64,000 nucleotides of DNA from Lactobacillus kefiranofaciens. GTDB lineage: Bacteria; Bacillota; Bacilli; Lactobacillales; Lactobacillaceae. Position numbers and translations under genes: made by a program. This document shows positions 9,767 to 18,597 of the stretch, piece by piece (position 1 is the first letter of the stretch; each line of letters starts with the position of its first letter). Location: positions 172,057 to 236,056 of the forward strand of contig NZ_FMXC01000001.1 in assembly GCF_900103655.1 (NCBI RefSeq), in the 5' to 3' direction. Below the pieces are notes generated by a model. It saw nothing but the letters and a program-made list of their open reading frames with translations, was not told the origin of the DNA and did not search any database.

Positions 9767-10594
9767 TTGACTAACTTTGGACAGTTATTTAAGCAAATGT
9801 GGAGTCAAAAGTGGAAGTATTTATATCTAATTTTTTTGATTAATCTTTTCGCAGTAGTTTTTATTTCTGTATTTGCTTTAATTACTAAGAATTATAATTT
9901 ATTTTTCTTTTATTCTACTGATCATGATTTAGGTCATTTTTGGCAAAGCAACTTCATCAATCTGACAATGCTATTTGATCTGGCTTTTTGTGCAACGATG
10001 TGTTGGCAAAATGAGAAGATTAACACTAGTCAGACTCGGCATTTAATTCCGGTTGATGATCGTAAGATTTATATAGCCAATATTACCAGTAGCTTAATAG
10101 CTTGTGGGGTTTTCTTTTTCTTGCAGCAAGTAGTAAACACTATCTTGCTTATTCCGACTCAAGGGATGCAAAGTTTAGCCTATGTTTTCCAAGGATTTGG
10201 CTTGTATCCTAGAACGTTTCCTGGCATAACTAATTCTTCTCAGACTTCGTTTATTTTCTATTGGTTCTTCATCGTCTTGATAATCCTATCAATTTATTTC
10301 TTTGTGAGCTTGATTAATTTTGTTTCCAAGATCATTTCTGATGAACTGCCGTTCAAAAGTACTTTATGGATTAGATTATTGATCATTGCGGTTTTAGTTA
10401 TTACTGGTGTTTATCTCGCTTCAATTATTTTGCCTCATTTAGAGAATTTTATTGATGCAAAGCAACGAACTTTACAGATATATGATCCGGTCTGGCTAGA
10501 TGATATTTTCCTTGTAGGAATTAATATCATAGTCGGCTTGCTTGATCTATGGCTAGTTAAAAAATGGATTGAACCTAAAATTGTGAATAGATAA
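9767..10594 (+). CDS. ABC transporter permease-like membrane protein, paralogue 3
   Basis: A 275-aa membrane protein. It starts with TTG behind AAAGGGGAT. The shared motifs are FGQLFKQMW and CWQNEKINTSQT, followed by RHLIPVDD. It is the last gene of the GntR-ABC operon, ending just before a strong bidirectional terminator. Whether it pairs with paralogue 1 or 2, or all three act together, is not clear. Confidence 0.8.
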   Translation: MTNFGQLFKQMWSQKWKYLYLIFLINLFAVVFISVFALITKNYNLFFFYSTDHDLGHFWQSNFINLTMLFDLAFCATMCWQNEKINTSQTRHLIPVDDRKIYIANITSSLIACGVFFFLQQVVNTILLIPTQGMQSLAYVFQGFGLYPRTFPGITNSSQTSFIFYWFFIVLIILSIYFFVSLINFVSKIISDELPFKSTLWIRLLIIAVLVITGVYLASIILPHLENFIDAKQRTLQIYDPVWLDDIFLVGINIIVGLLDLWLVKKWIEPKIVNR

Positions 10595-10597
10595 TAC

Positions 10598-10635
10598 AAA
10601 AGGCTTCATCCCAATTAAGGGATGAAGCCTTTTTC
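10598..10635. terminator. Strong bidirectional terminator
   Basis: The 14-bp perfect arms AAAGGCTTCATCCC and GGGATGAAGCCTTT have a 6-base loop and T tracts on both sides. It closes the ABC operon on the plus strand and the small 62-aa gene on the minus strand. Confidence 0.93.
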
Positions 10636-10651
10636 AAAACTAAATTATCAA

Positions 10652-10840
10652 TTAAGCATTAGTTGACATGTAATCGTAAAGTTGGTTGACCTCTTCATTA
10701 GTGAATTCACCTTCACCAGTTTTCATTGCATGAACCTTTTCAACTGAAAGGTGACTAGCGAAAGCCAAGTTGGTATCATTTACATGATGCTTAACTTGAA
10801 AATCAATAATTGCATCAGACAATTCTTCTTGCTCATTCAT
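10652..10840 (-). CDS. Small conserved protein, LBP_cg2779-like
   Basis: A 62-aa acidic helical protein with the pattern LSDAIIDFQVKH, then LSVEKVHAMK, resembling a degenerate Cro/C1-type helix-turn-helix. It matches my recollection of the short LBP_cg2779-like family of lactobacilli. It has a clear AAGGAGAAA ribosome-binding site. No function is known. Confidence 0.65.
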   Translation of the reverse strand: MNEQEELSDAIIDFQVKHHVNDTNLAFASHLSVEKVHAMKTGEGEFTNEEVNQLYDYMSTNA

Positions 10841-10912
10841 AATAATTTCTCCTTACACTTTAATTTTAAATCAAAACAGTGCCAAAAATAAAATTTTTAA
10901 CTGTTTAATTTG

Positions 10913-11482
10913 TTAAAATGTTTTCCATTGATTGAATGGCCAATAACGGAAGACAACTCGTCCAATTAACGCCTTACGCTTAACAAAGCCAAAGTAGCGA
11001 GAATCCTTAGATACGTCTCTATGGTCACCCATGACAAAGTATTCATTCTTGGGTACTCGCTCTTTTAGGGTGAAATTATTAGTGTAAAGTTCGCCTAATT
11101 TATGTGCTTGTTTTTCGTAGCGATTGTTCAAATAAGGTTCTGCGATTTGTTTATCATTAATGTAAAGCTTATCATCTTTAGAAGTAACCATATCGCCTGG
11201 GGTGCCGATTACTCGTTTAATATAGAGGGCACCTTTTTGATCTGGTGCTTTTAAAATTACGATATCATTTCGTTTAGGATCGAAATGGCGCACGGTAATT
11301 AAACGATCACCATTTTCAAAAGTTGGCTGCATCGAAGGACCTGAAACTGTTTCATTTGAAAGGAAAAAGCTAAAGACAAAATAGTAAATCCCCATCAAAA
11401 CTGCAAACATAATAATGATATCAAGAACGAAGCGGCCTACGCTTTCTTCGTCTTCATTTTTCTTCTTGGTTTTTTCTGCCAT
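10913..11482 (-). CDS. lepB: Signal peptidase I
   Basis: A 189-aa type I leader peptidase that cleaves signal peptides of exported proteins. A basic cytoplasmic N-terminus is followed by one membrane segment (about residues 20-42). The catalytic Ser lies in SGPSMQPT and the catalytic Lys in LYIKRVIGTPGD. The GDHRDVSKDSR box near the C-terminus is typical. It has its own ribosome-binding site AAGGAG and is transcribed away from the methyltransferase gene. Confidence 0.94.
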   Translation of the reverse strand: MAEKTKKKNEDEESVGRFVLDIIIMFAVLMGIYYFVFSFFLSNETVSGPSMQPTFENGDRLITVRHFDPKRNDIVILKAPDQKGALYIKRVIGTPGDMVTSKDDKLYINDKQIAEPYLNNRYEKQAHKLGELYTNNFTLKERVPKNEYFVMGDHRDVSKDSRYFGFVKRKALIGRVVFRYWPFNQWKTF

Positions 11483-11565
11483 AAAAAATCTCCTTTACTT
11501 GCTGTTTTTATTATAACTGATTTATCCGTCTTTGAATGGTAAAATCATTAGTAAGGTATCAAGAT

Positions 11566-12318
11566 ATGACAAAATTTTTAACAAAATTAACCAATTTAGA
11601 CAAAAAAATTAGTGACCCATTGGTTCATAAACAAGTTGAAGAGATAACAAGGATAGATAATTATGTACAACAGGGTCGGCCGTTGCCTAGAGCACCACGC
11701 AGGCTAGGCTTATTACCAGATGAATTTGAAAACATTTTGGTTAAAACTGACGCCGCAAAAAAAGAAGAATTAACGGTTATGAATAATTTACTCAATAATT
11801 TTAGACAGTATTTATCCCTAAAGTATGGTATTTGGTCTGTAGCTAACTTAAAAACTGCTAAGTTGATTAAAGAAAAGCTAGAGGTAAATTCTGCTTTAGA
11901 GATTATGGCGGGTAATGCTTATTGGTCAAAGGCCTTAGCAGAGGTTGGCATTAACGTAATTAGTACTGATTCGCTAGAGTGGGCTAAAACTTCCACTACG
12001 GGAGCTCAACCATTTTATCCAGTAATTGATCTGCCAGCCCAAAATGCTGTTCAGCGTTATGCTAAGGTTGACTTGATTATTTGCTCCTGGTCGCCAAATT
12101 TTGGACATAGTGACTTGGATGCAATTCAGGCATGGAAAAAGTATAACCCTAGTAGTCATTTGCTTTTTATTGGCGAAAAGAATGGGGCTACTAATTCGCC
12201 GGCTTTTTGGCAGCGAAACCATTTTATTAAGAATGCTGCGTTAGCTGAAATTAATCAGTCTTTTCAAAGTTTTGATTTTATAAATGAACAGGTATTTGAA
12301 ATAGATAATGAATTATAA
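11566..12318 (+). CDS. SAM-dependent methyltransferase-like protein
   Basis: About 250 aa. The ATG at 11566 is preferred because AAGG lies 9 bases upstream, while an earlier in-frame ATG (11536) would overlap the likely -10 box TAAAAT at 11540. A helical N-terminal half (to about residue 110) precedes a Rossmann-like region with ALEIMAGNAYWSKAL (motif I-like) and VDLIICSWSPN (motif IV-like). The target is unknown. It overlaps the downstream FtsX-like gene by 11 bases. Confidence 0.65.
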   Translation: MTKFLTKLTNLDKKISDPLVHKQVEEITRIDNYVQQGRPLPRAPRRLGLLPDEFENILVKTDAAKKEELTVMNNLLNNFRQYLSLKYGIWSVANLKTAKLIKEKLEVNSALEIMAGNAYWSKALAEVGINVISTDSLEWAKTSTTGAQPFYPVIDLPAQNAVQRYAKVDLIICSWSPNFGHSDLDAIQAWKKYNPSSHLLFIGEKNGATNSPAFWQRNHFIKNAALAEINQSFQSFDFINEQVFEIDNEL

Positions 12319-13285
12319 AAAGATTTTATTATTGCTTTTACCCTTAATTGCCTTTTTAGGGATGGGAACGATGCTTTCTAATATTGAGTCTGGTTATGCT
12401 GACGAATTATTGGAAGCACATGGCTTAACCAACAATACACGTTTTTTTAGAACTGATAGTAGTCAGAGTATTAGTTCTTTTTTGCAATATTTGAATAAAA
12501 AATATCGCCATCATCAAATTCAATTACACTTTGATAATAATTATGAAAAAGATCAAGTTTTAGTATGGGCTAATCATTCAGTAAGAAGTTTGCCGACGGA
12601 AACTGGACGCTATTTCTCACCAGATGATTTTGAAGGGCATATATCTTTTGCCGTATTAGGACCGGCCACTAAGGTGGATTTGTTAAATGTTCAAAATAAT
12701 AAATATATTGTTTTAGGCCAGAATTATTATTCAGTAATTGGCGAATTTAAGAATTATCCGCAAGTGAAAATGAATAAGTACTATCTAAGTACAGGAATTG
12801 ATCAGCCTACAGCTAAAGGGCAATTAAAAGATTATCGCATTGTAGTCGATGGTACGCCTAATGTCATTAATAAGATTGCTAGACATTACAGAGCTAAAGT
12901 TCATATTCCTTCTTTTGTTCAAAAGCATCATAAAGCACGTTGGTCAGTTTTACCAGATATTTTGCTTTGCCTAGCTTGTTTATTATTTGGTGTAGTGGGG
13001 AACGTTTTACTAGCTATTGTAATTAAGCGTCAAGCCACTTTAACTCGCTTACACGGAGATTTATTACGCAATTGGGTAATTAATCGCAGCGTACGTTTAA
13101 TAATGATAGAAGGCTTGTTAGCCTTATTAACGTATCTATTTTTTAGATGGCATGCCTTCTACTCAACTTATGGTTCATTAATTGCTGTGCTTATTTTGGG
13201 TTGGATTATTTGCGTGATTATGTTTGGGATTACGCTGTGGCACTCATTTAGAAAGGATAAAAAAGTTGTTGAAATTACCGACTAG
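12308..13285 (+). CDS. FtsX/MacB-like membrane protein without its own ATPase
   Basis: A 325-aa protein with one N-terminal membrane segment (residues 5-24), an extracytoplasmic domain of about 190 residues, and three C-terminal membrane segments (about 215-315). This is the topology of single-unit FtsX/MacB-type permeases. No ATPase gene is adjacent; the neighbours are methyltransferases, which overlap on both sides. Family assignment rests on topology, not on strong motifs. Confidence 0.5.
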   Translation: MNYKKILLLLLPLIAFLGMGTMLSNIESGYADELLEAHGLTNNTRFFRTDSSQSISSFLQYLNKKYRHHQIQLHFDNNYEKDQVLVWANHSVRSLPTETGRYFSPDDFEGHISFAVLGPATKVDLLNVQNNKYIVLGQNYYSVIGEFKNYPQVKMNKYYLSTGIDQPTAKGQLKDYRIVVDGTPNVINKIARHYRAKVHIPSFVQKHHKARWSVLPDILLCLACLLFGVVGNVLLAIVIKRQATLTRLHGDLLRNWVINRSVRLIMIEGLLALLTYLFFRWHAFYSTYGSLIAVLILGWIICVIMFGITLWHSFRKDKKVVEITD

Positions 13286-14648
13286 TTTTAAGGATAAATA
13301 TAATAAATTATTGGGAACTGAAAAAGCCCAGGACTTATTTAAAGCAATGAACGAGGACAGTAAAAAAGCATTTAGAGTTAATTCTTTAAAAGCTGAACAA
13401 GAGATTTCATATAATTTGACTCAACCTGTTCCTGATATTAGCAATGCATATTACGGTGAAGTTGCAGGTGAGGATCCCGAATGGGTAAGTGGCTATGTTT
13501 ATTCTCAAGATCCGGCAGCAATGTTCCCGGCAGCAATTAGCGGCGTGAAACCAGGAGATAAAGTACTAGATCTGTGTGCGGCTCCAGGTGGTAAGACTAC
13601 TGCGTTGGGAGAACAATTAAAAAATGAGGGTTTATTGGTTGCAAATGAGATTTCTGCTACGCGAAGCAAGGCATTAAGAGAAAATATTGAGCGTTGGGGT
13701 ATTAGTAACACCTTAATTACTAATGAAAGTCTAGAACGCTTAGCGCCTGTTTTTCCAGAATTTTTTGATGTAATCTTGGTAGATGCACCATGTAGTGGTG
13801 AAGGAATGTTTAGAAAGAATCCTGACGCAATTGATTATTGGTCGCTAAATTATTTATTAACTTGTCAGCAACGCCAAAAAGATATCTTAGCAGAAGCGGT
13901 AAAAATGCTTATGCCGGGAGGCCGATTGGTTTATTCGACCTGTACTTTTTCGCCTGAAGAAGATGAACAAATTGTAAGTTGGCTGGTTGGTCAATATCAT
14001 TTTTCTATTTTAAAGACAGGGATTAAAGACGAACGGATTAGTTTAGGTCATCCTGAATGGGCTGATGATAATCCAGAGTTAGTTAATACTTTGCGTTTTT
14101 GGCCTCAAGACGGGATAGGTGAGGGGCAGTTTGCGGCCGTTTTACAAAAATCAAATACAGCTAGTGTACCAAAAATTAAGAAAAAGCATCGCAAAAAGAA
14201 AGGAAACAGGGCTGCCACATGTTTAAGTCAAAATGAACAAGAATTGATAGCTAAAGTGCTAGATCATTATAGTTTACCAGTCGGATTAATTGATTGGCGT
14301 AAAAAAGCGTTGGTTAGAAAAGATCACGTTTTTGTCCCTGTCATTAGTTTACCGGTAAGAAGTGACCTTCATATTTTAAATAATGGAGTAGAGTTAGGGA
14401 TTTTAAAGAAAAAGCGCTTTGAACCTAGTCATCAATTAGCGGAGGTGTTAGGCCAAATAAAACAGGAGCGAGTTGTAGACTTGTCAATAGAAGATTATCG
14501 AAAGTATCTACATGGCGAAACGGTTAAAGTTAAAAGTAAATTGCGGGGCTTTATTTTAGTTAGCTGTCAGCGGCTAATTTTTAGTTTTGGCAAAGTGGCT
14601 AACAACGAAGTTCTAAAGAATTTTTATCCTAAGGGGTTGAGAAAATGA
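13266..14648 (+). CDS. RsmF-type 16S rRNA (cytosine-C5) methyltransferase
   Basis: About 461 aa. The TTG at 13266 is chosen because GAAAGGA lies 8 bases before it and the protein then begins LKLPTSFKDKY, as expected for the family. The SAM site is DLCAAPGGKTT. The two catalytic cysteines are in DAPCSGEGMFRK and YSTCTFSPEEDE. The C-terminal extension after about residue 300 contains the RsmF-type RNA-binding domain. It overlaps the membrane-protein gene before it and the HAD gene after it. Confidence 0.87.
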   Translation: MLKLPTSFKDKYNKLLGTEKAQDLFKAMNEDSKKAFRVNSLKAEQEISYNLTQPVPDISNAYYGEVAGEDPEWVSGYVYSQDPAAMFPAAISGVKPGDKVLDLCAAPGGKTTALGEQLKNEGLLVANEISATRSKALRENIERWGISNTLITNESLERLAPVFPEFFDVILVDAPCSGEGMFRKNPDAIDYWSLNYLLTCQQRQKDILAEAVKMLMPGGRLVYSTCTFSPEEDEQIVSWLVGQYHFSILKTGIKDERISLGHPEWADDNPELVNTLRFWPQDGIGEGQFAAVLQKSNTASVPKIKKKHRKKKGNRAATCLSQNEQELIAKVLDHYSLPVGLIDWRKKALVRKDHVFVPVISLPVRSDLHILNNGVELGILKKKRFEPSHQLAEVLGQIKQERVVDLSIEDYRKYLHGETVKVKSKLRGFILVSCQRLIFSFGKVANNEVLKNFYPKGLRK

Positions 14649-15433
14649 TTAAATTAATTGCTACAGATATGGATGGTACTTGGCTGACAGATGAAAAGCA
14701 GTATGATCGACAACTATTTTTGCGTGAATTTGAAGAAATGCAAAAACGCAATATTAAATTTGTTGTAGCTAGTGGAAATCAGTACGCCAATTTAATGACT
14801 CGTTTTCCCGAAGTATTAAACAAAATATATTTTATTGCGGAAAATGGAGCTCTGGTAGCAAAGGGTAAACAGATTTTGCATATTGATGCTTTAAGCCGAG
14901 AACTTTATCAAACGTTAATAAAGATCGCGTCGAATTATCATTATCCCGCAATTGTAATGGGTTTAGTTAGTGCTTATGTTAAAGATACCAATTCTAAAGC
15001 TTATATCAAAGAAATGAGAAAGTATGTTGAACATTTGGAATTAGTTAAATCTTTTGCCGAAATTAATGATCAGATTTTTAAGGTTAGCTTGACCGTACCC
15101 GAAAATAAAATGCTAACTATCTTGCAGGAACTACAAGAGAAATATCCTAATATTGGTTTTGTCTCTGGTGCCGCTGATTCGATTGATATGCAAACTAAAG
15201 GAATGAATAAGGCAGTAGGACTGGAATACTTAAGTAAAAAACTGGGTATTAAATCTACCGAAATGGTTGCTTTTGGTGATAGTGGCAATGATGTAGGGAT
15301 GCTGAAGTATGCAGGTCGGAGTTTTGCAACCGGGACAGCTCTGGTTGAAGCAAAAAAAGCCGCAGATCAGATTATTGGTTCAAGCAATGAAAGTGCTGTT
15401 CAAAAAGAAATATTAAAGTTGTTAAATATCTAA
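14645..15433 (+). CDS. Cof-type HAD-superfamily phosphatase
   Basis: A 262-aa HAD type IIB hydrolase. The nucleophile motif is DMDGTWLTD (residues 8-16) and the C-terminal metal site is FGDSGNDVGML. Such enzymes dephosphorylate sugar phosphates or cofactors, and the substrate is not predictable. It overlaps the rRNA methyltransferase gene by 4 bases (ATGA), so it is probably co-transcribed. Confidence 0.88.
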   Translation: MIKLIATDMDGTWLTDEKQYDRQLFLREFEEMQKRNIKFVVASGNQYANLMTRFPEVLNKIYFIAENGALVAKGKQILHIDALSRELYQTLIKIASNYHYPAIVMGLVSAYVKDTNSKAYIKEMRKYVEHLELVKSFAEINDQIFKVSLTVPENKMLTILQELQEKYPNIGFVSGAADSIDMQTKGMNKAVGLEYLSKKLGIKSTEMVAFGDSGNDVGMLKYAGRSFATGTALVEAKKAADQIIGSSNESAVQKEILKLLNI

Positions 15434-15445
15434 AATTATGTAAAA

Positions 15446-15470
15446 TAAAAAGCACTTTAAGTGCTTTTTA
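15446..15470. terminator. Bidirectional terminator between HAD gene and mevalonate operon
   Basis: A palindrome built on AAAAGCACTT and AAGTGCTTTT, with A and T tracts on either side. It serves both convergent transcripts. Confidence 0.85.
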
Positions 15471-15474
15471 AATG

Positions 15475-16491
15475 TTAAATTAGTTGATCAATTTGATTCT
15501 TTAAAGAAAAATCATAATATTTTTTTATTTCAGTTAGGGAAGCTAAATCATGCTTCCCATAGATGGCAATTAAACCTGCTAAATCCTCTTTCCATGCTCT
15601 AATTAATTGTTGTAATCCAATTAGGCCGTGAAGGTTGAATTGCTGTAAAAAGACATTAGAAATTCCTACGTATTGTCCACCTAAGGTTAAAGCTTTTAAG
15701 ATATCTAAGGGATTTCTTATTCCACCTGAGACGATAAAATTGACGTTTTCTTTTTTAGCCATTAATGCTGAAATGACAGTAGGTAAGCCTAAATTTTCGA
15801 GATAGGAAACATCGTGTTGATTGCGAGCATTTTCAATTTTGGCAAAATTAGTTCCACCGCTACCCGCAACATCAAAATAATCGATTCCTTCTCGTTTTAA
15901 TAAATGAATGCTGTTTTGATCTAATCCCATTCCTACTTCTTTGATAATGATTGGCAGATCAACTGCTTGGCGGATTTCTTTAATATTATTTAACCAATAA
16001 AAATCACGATCACCTTCAGGCATAGCGATTTCTTGTACTGTGTTAAGATGGATTTGAAGTGCATCAACAGCCAAATCAGTAATAATCTTTTTAACTTCTG
16101 TAGCTGGTGTTTCTGGGTTAACATTAGCAATTAATATGCCGTCGGGATCTTCATTTCTAGCAATCGAAAAGCTGTCTAACTGCTCGCTTTCTTTAGTGAG
16201 AATGCTAGCTGAACCAAGTGCTAATGCAATTTGCTCTTTATTAGCGATTTGGGCCAAGGCTTGATTAATTGTCTTAGATTTTTTAGAACCACCGGTCATA
16301 GCATTGATAAAAAACGGTGCTGCAATGCTTTTGCTAAACATTTTGGTTTTTAGAACTCCTAAGTCAACTTTTTCTTCTGGTAAAGCAGGACGCAGTAAAT
16401 GAAGTTGATCGAAGCTATTAAAATTTGATTTATTAAAAAACATCTGAGCTAAGTTCAGATGTTCTTCTTTTCTCTTAGATCTAATTGACAT
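15475..16491 (-). CDS. fni: Isopentenyl-diphosphate delta-isomerase, type 2 (FMN-dependent)
   Basis: A 338-aa enzyme interconverting IPP and DMAPP, the last step of the mevalonate route. FMN-fold signatures include FFINAMTGGS, ALGSASILTKE, IIKEVGMGLD and the phosphate-binding SGGIRNPLDILKAL. It is the last gene of the four-gene mevalonate operon on the minus strand, 13 bases after mvaK2. Confidence 0.95.
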   Translation of the reverse strand: MSIRSKRKEEHLNLAQMFFNKSNFNSFDQLHLLRPALPEEKVDLGVLKTKMFSKSIAAPFFINAMTGGSKKSKTINQALAQIANKEQIALALGSASILTKESEQLDSFSIARNEDPDGILIANVNPETPATEVKKIITDLAVDALQIHLNTVQEIAMPEGDRDFYWLNNIKEIRQAVDLPIIIKEVGMGLDQNSIHLLKREGIDYFDVAGSGGTNFAKIENARNQHDVSYLENLGLPTVISALMAKKENVNFIVSGGIRNPLDILKALTLGGQYVGISNVFLQQFNLHGLIGLQQLIRAWKEDLAGLIAIYGKHDLASLTEIKKYYDFSLKNQIDQLI

Positions 16492-16504
16492 GCAAATGCT
16501 CCAT

Positions 16505-17587
16505 TTAGTGGGTTAGGCTAATTTGGTGAATTTTGAAATTAAGAGGCAAGATATTGTTGTGACGCCACTCATTTCCTAAAGCATCCAAATCGGTTTCAGA
16601 ATCAGTAATTACAATCCCACAATCGCCATTTCCAGCACCTGATGTCTTAGCAGCGCCACCATAGCTTTCGGCGATCTTGATTAATTTAGTCAAGCGAGGA
16701 ATTTCGATGGCAATTTGATTAATTTTAGCAAAGTGTTGCAATAACTTGCGGTTAGCTCGAATTTGCTCTTTAATCATAGCAATATCATTCGCTTCAAAAC
16801 CTGCGATCATTTTTAACACGCATGCTCTTGAAGCGGAGAGGAAATTCTTGTATTCTATATTTAATGCTGCCTTATTAGCATTGGTCTCATCAACTAAACG
16901 AGAAGTAGAAGCTGGTTTTTGGCTCCAGCCAATCATTAATTTCATATCTTTTGGCGGAGTGAGTAATTCGACTTTTAAGCCAGGCCATGCTTCGTTGACT
17001 ACGTCAGATAAATTGTTAGTTTCTAACTGCAATTTGAGCCATTTTTTATCAAAGGTTTGGTAAGCTAGCCAACCACCATACACACTAGCTGCAACATCAC
17101 CAGCTGAGCCATTACCTTGTACGGAGTAATGAGAGATGGCTGAAAGCTTATAGACTAATTCATTGCTCATCTTAACGCCATAAAAATGCAAGATTGCCTT
17201 AACTGTAGCAACCGTGACTGCGGCACTTGAGCCTAAGCCGAATTTTTTACCATCAGCTGAATCTAAGTCGGAGTTAACATGTAGGTCATAGACCTTCATC
17301 TTGATGCCTTGCTCAATACAATATTGTTCTGTAAAAGAAATTGCTGCCAAAATGTATTCAAAGGGATTATCACGATTATCGATTACCATCTTTGAGCCTT
17401 GACGAACCCAGTGAATAGAATCTTGCGAATACTGTCTAGAGTGAATTAAACCAGTTGACGTCTTACTTTTAGTAATAGAAACACGTACAAATTGATTAAC
17501 TGCCACCAAAATAGCAGGACAATCCTGCTCTAAGACTGCATATTCTCCAGCAATGTATAATTTTCCAGGTGCTTTTTCTGTTATCAA
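16505..17587 (-). CDS. mvaK2: Phosphomevalonate kinase
   Basis: A 360-aa GHMP kinase that phosphorylates mevalonate 5-phosphate. It has an N-terminal substrate motif (APGKLYIAGEYAVLE), an ATP-binding motif (KFGLGSSAAVTVA, around residue 108) and the C-terminal motif KTSGAGNGDCG. It lies 42 bases downstream of mvaD. The length matches firmicute MvaK2. Confidence 0.95.
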   Translation of the reverse strand: MITEKAPGKLYIAGEYAVLEQDCPAILVAVNQFVRVSITKSKTSTGLIHSRQYSQDSIHWVRQGSKMVIDNRDNPFEYILAAISFTEQYCIEQGIKMKVYDLHVNSDLDSADGKKFGLGSSAAVTVATVKAILHFYGVKMSNELVYKLSAISHYSVQGNGSAGDVAASVYGGWLAYQTFDKKWLKLQLETNNLSDVVNEAWPGLKVELLTPPKDMKLMIGWSQKPASTSRLVDETNANKAALNIEYKNFLSASRACVLKMIAGFEANDIAMIKEQIRANRKLLQHFAKINQIAIEIPRLTKLIKIAESYGGAAKTSGAGNGDCGIVITDSETDLDALGNEWRHNNILPLNFKIHQISLTH

Positions 17588-17629
17588 AAGAACTAAATCC
17601 TCGAATCTAAATAACTTTCTTATTACAAT

Positions 17630-18592
17630 TTAGTCCAAATAAGTAATTCCAGGACCAAAACTTGCATTCACTATCTTAACATTATTGAATTCTGACGAAA
17701 AGCGTTGAATAATATCTTTGACATTTCTTAATTGACTAAGTACTTTCAAATTAGGCCCAGCGTCAATAGTATAATAGCATTCGATACCTTCTTGTCGCAA
17801 TTGCTCTACTAGTTTAATTGCTCGGATAGTTTCAGGTTCAAAATAAGTAAATTCTGGCTGAGCAGTTAAGTTAATGGCATGCATTTCGTTGGCGTTAAGT
17901 TCTGCTAATTCACCTAAAGTAGTAAAATCATTGTTTTTAATAGCATTAATCATTTGATTTAATTCGAATTCATTGCGTTTAAGCCAAGGCTTAAAGAAAG
18001 GCGATGATTGCGCATCTTGCATTCCACGAGTAGACGAAATTTTCTTCTGTTGAGTATTTAATTCAATTGCTAGAAGGCGTAAATCCATTTGAGGATGTTC
18101 ATCGAGAGGATAAGCATAGGAACTTTCATCAGAGTTTCCTTTTTGCCAAATAGCAAAGCCACCGAAAATAGACCGGCTGGCTGATCCTGATCCTATTCTG
18201 GCTAAACGAGATAATTCTGTTGGATTTGCATTAATATCATAATATTTACAAAAAGCCGCAGCCAAAGCCGCAAAAGCTGAACTAGAGGAAGCAAGACCAG
18301 CGGCAGTAGGTACATGATTAATTGATTCAACAATTAGATGATCATTGATATCAAACTTTTGTTTGAGCAAACTCAGATAATTAAGAACCCTTCTGCTTTG
18401 CTGAGCGGTCTGTCGCTTTTTATTTAAATAAAAAATATCTTTGTCAATAGCCTTGGAAATAGAAGTATCAGTATAAAAGGCATTGAGAGTCATCGATAGA
18501 CTAGACATTAAGGGCAGTCGTAGTTTAGCATCTGCTTTACCCCAATATTTGATTAAAGCAATATTCGTATGTGCACGTACTGTTTTTTTCAT
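17630..18592 (-). CDS. mvaD: Diphosphomevalonate decarboxylase
   Basis: About 320 aa. It decarboxylates mevalonate diphosphate to IPP. The start at 18592 (MKKTVRAHTN) is preferred over a longer in-frame start because AGAGGAG lies about 10 bases upstream. Signatures are ALIKYWGK near the N-terminus, the GHMP loop GLASSSSAFAALAAA and the C-terminal DAGPNLKVL. It starts just after the mevalonate kinase stop codon. Confidence 0.95.
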   Translation of the reverse strand: MKKTVRAHTNIALIKYWGKADAKLRLPLMSSLSMTLNAFYTDTSISKAIDKDIFYLNKKRQTAQQSRRVLNYLSLLKQKFDINDHLIVESINHVPTAAGLASSSSAFAALAAAFCKYYDINANPTELSRLARIGSGSASRSIFGGFAIWQKGNSDESSYAYPLDEHPQMDLRLLAIELNTQQKKISSTRGMQDAQSSPFFKPWLKRNEFELNQMINAIKNNDFTTLGELAELNANEMHAINLTAQPEFTYFEPETIRAIKLVEQLRQEGIECYYTIDAGPNLKVLSQLRNVKDIIQRFSSEFNNVKIVNASFGPGITYLD

Positions 18593-18597
18593 TGCCT

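Noticed and set aside
11536..11565. Upstream ATG for the methyltransferase-like gene
   Set aside because: It has no ribosome-binding site and overlaps the probable -10 box; the ATG at 11566 has AAGG at proper spacing.
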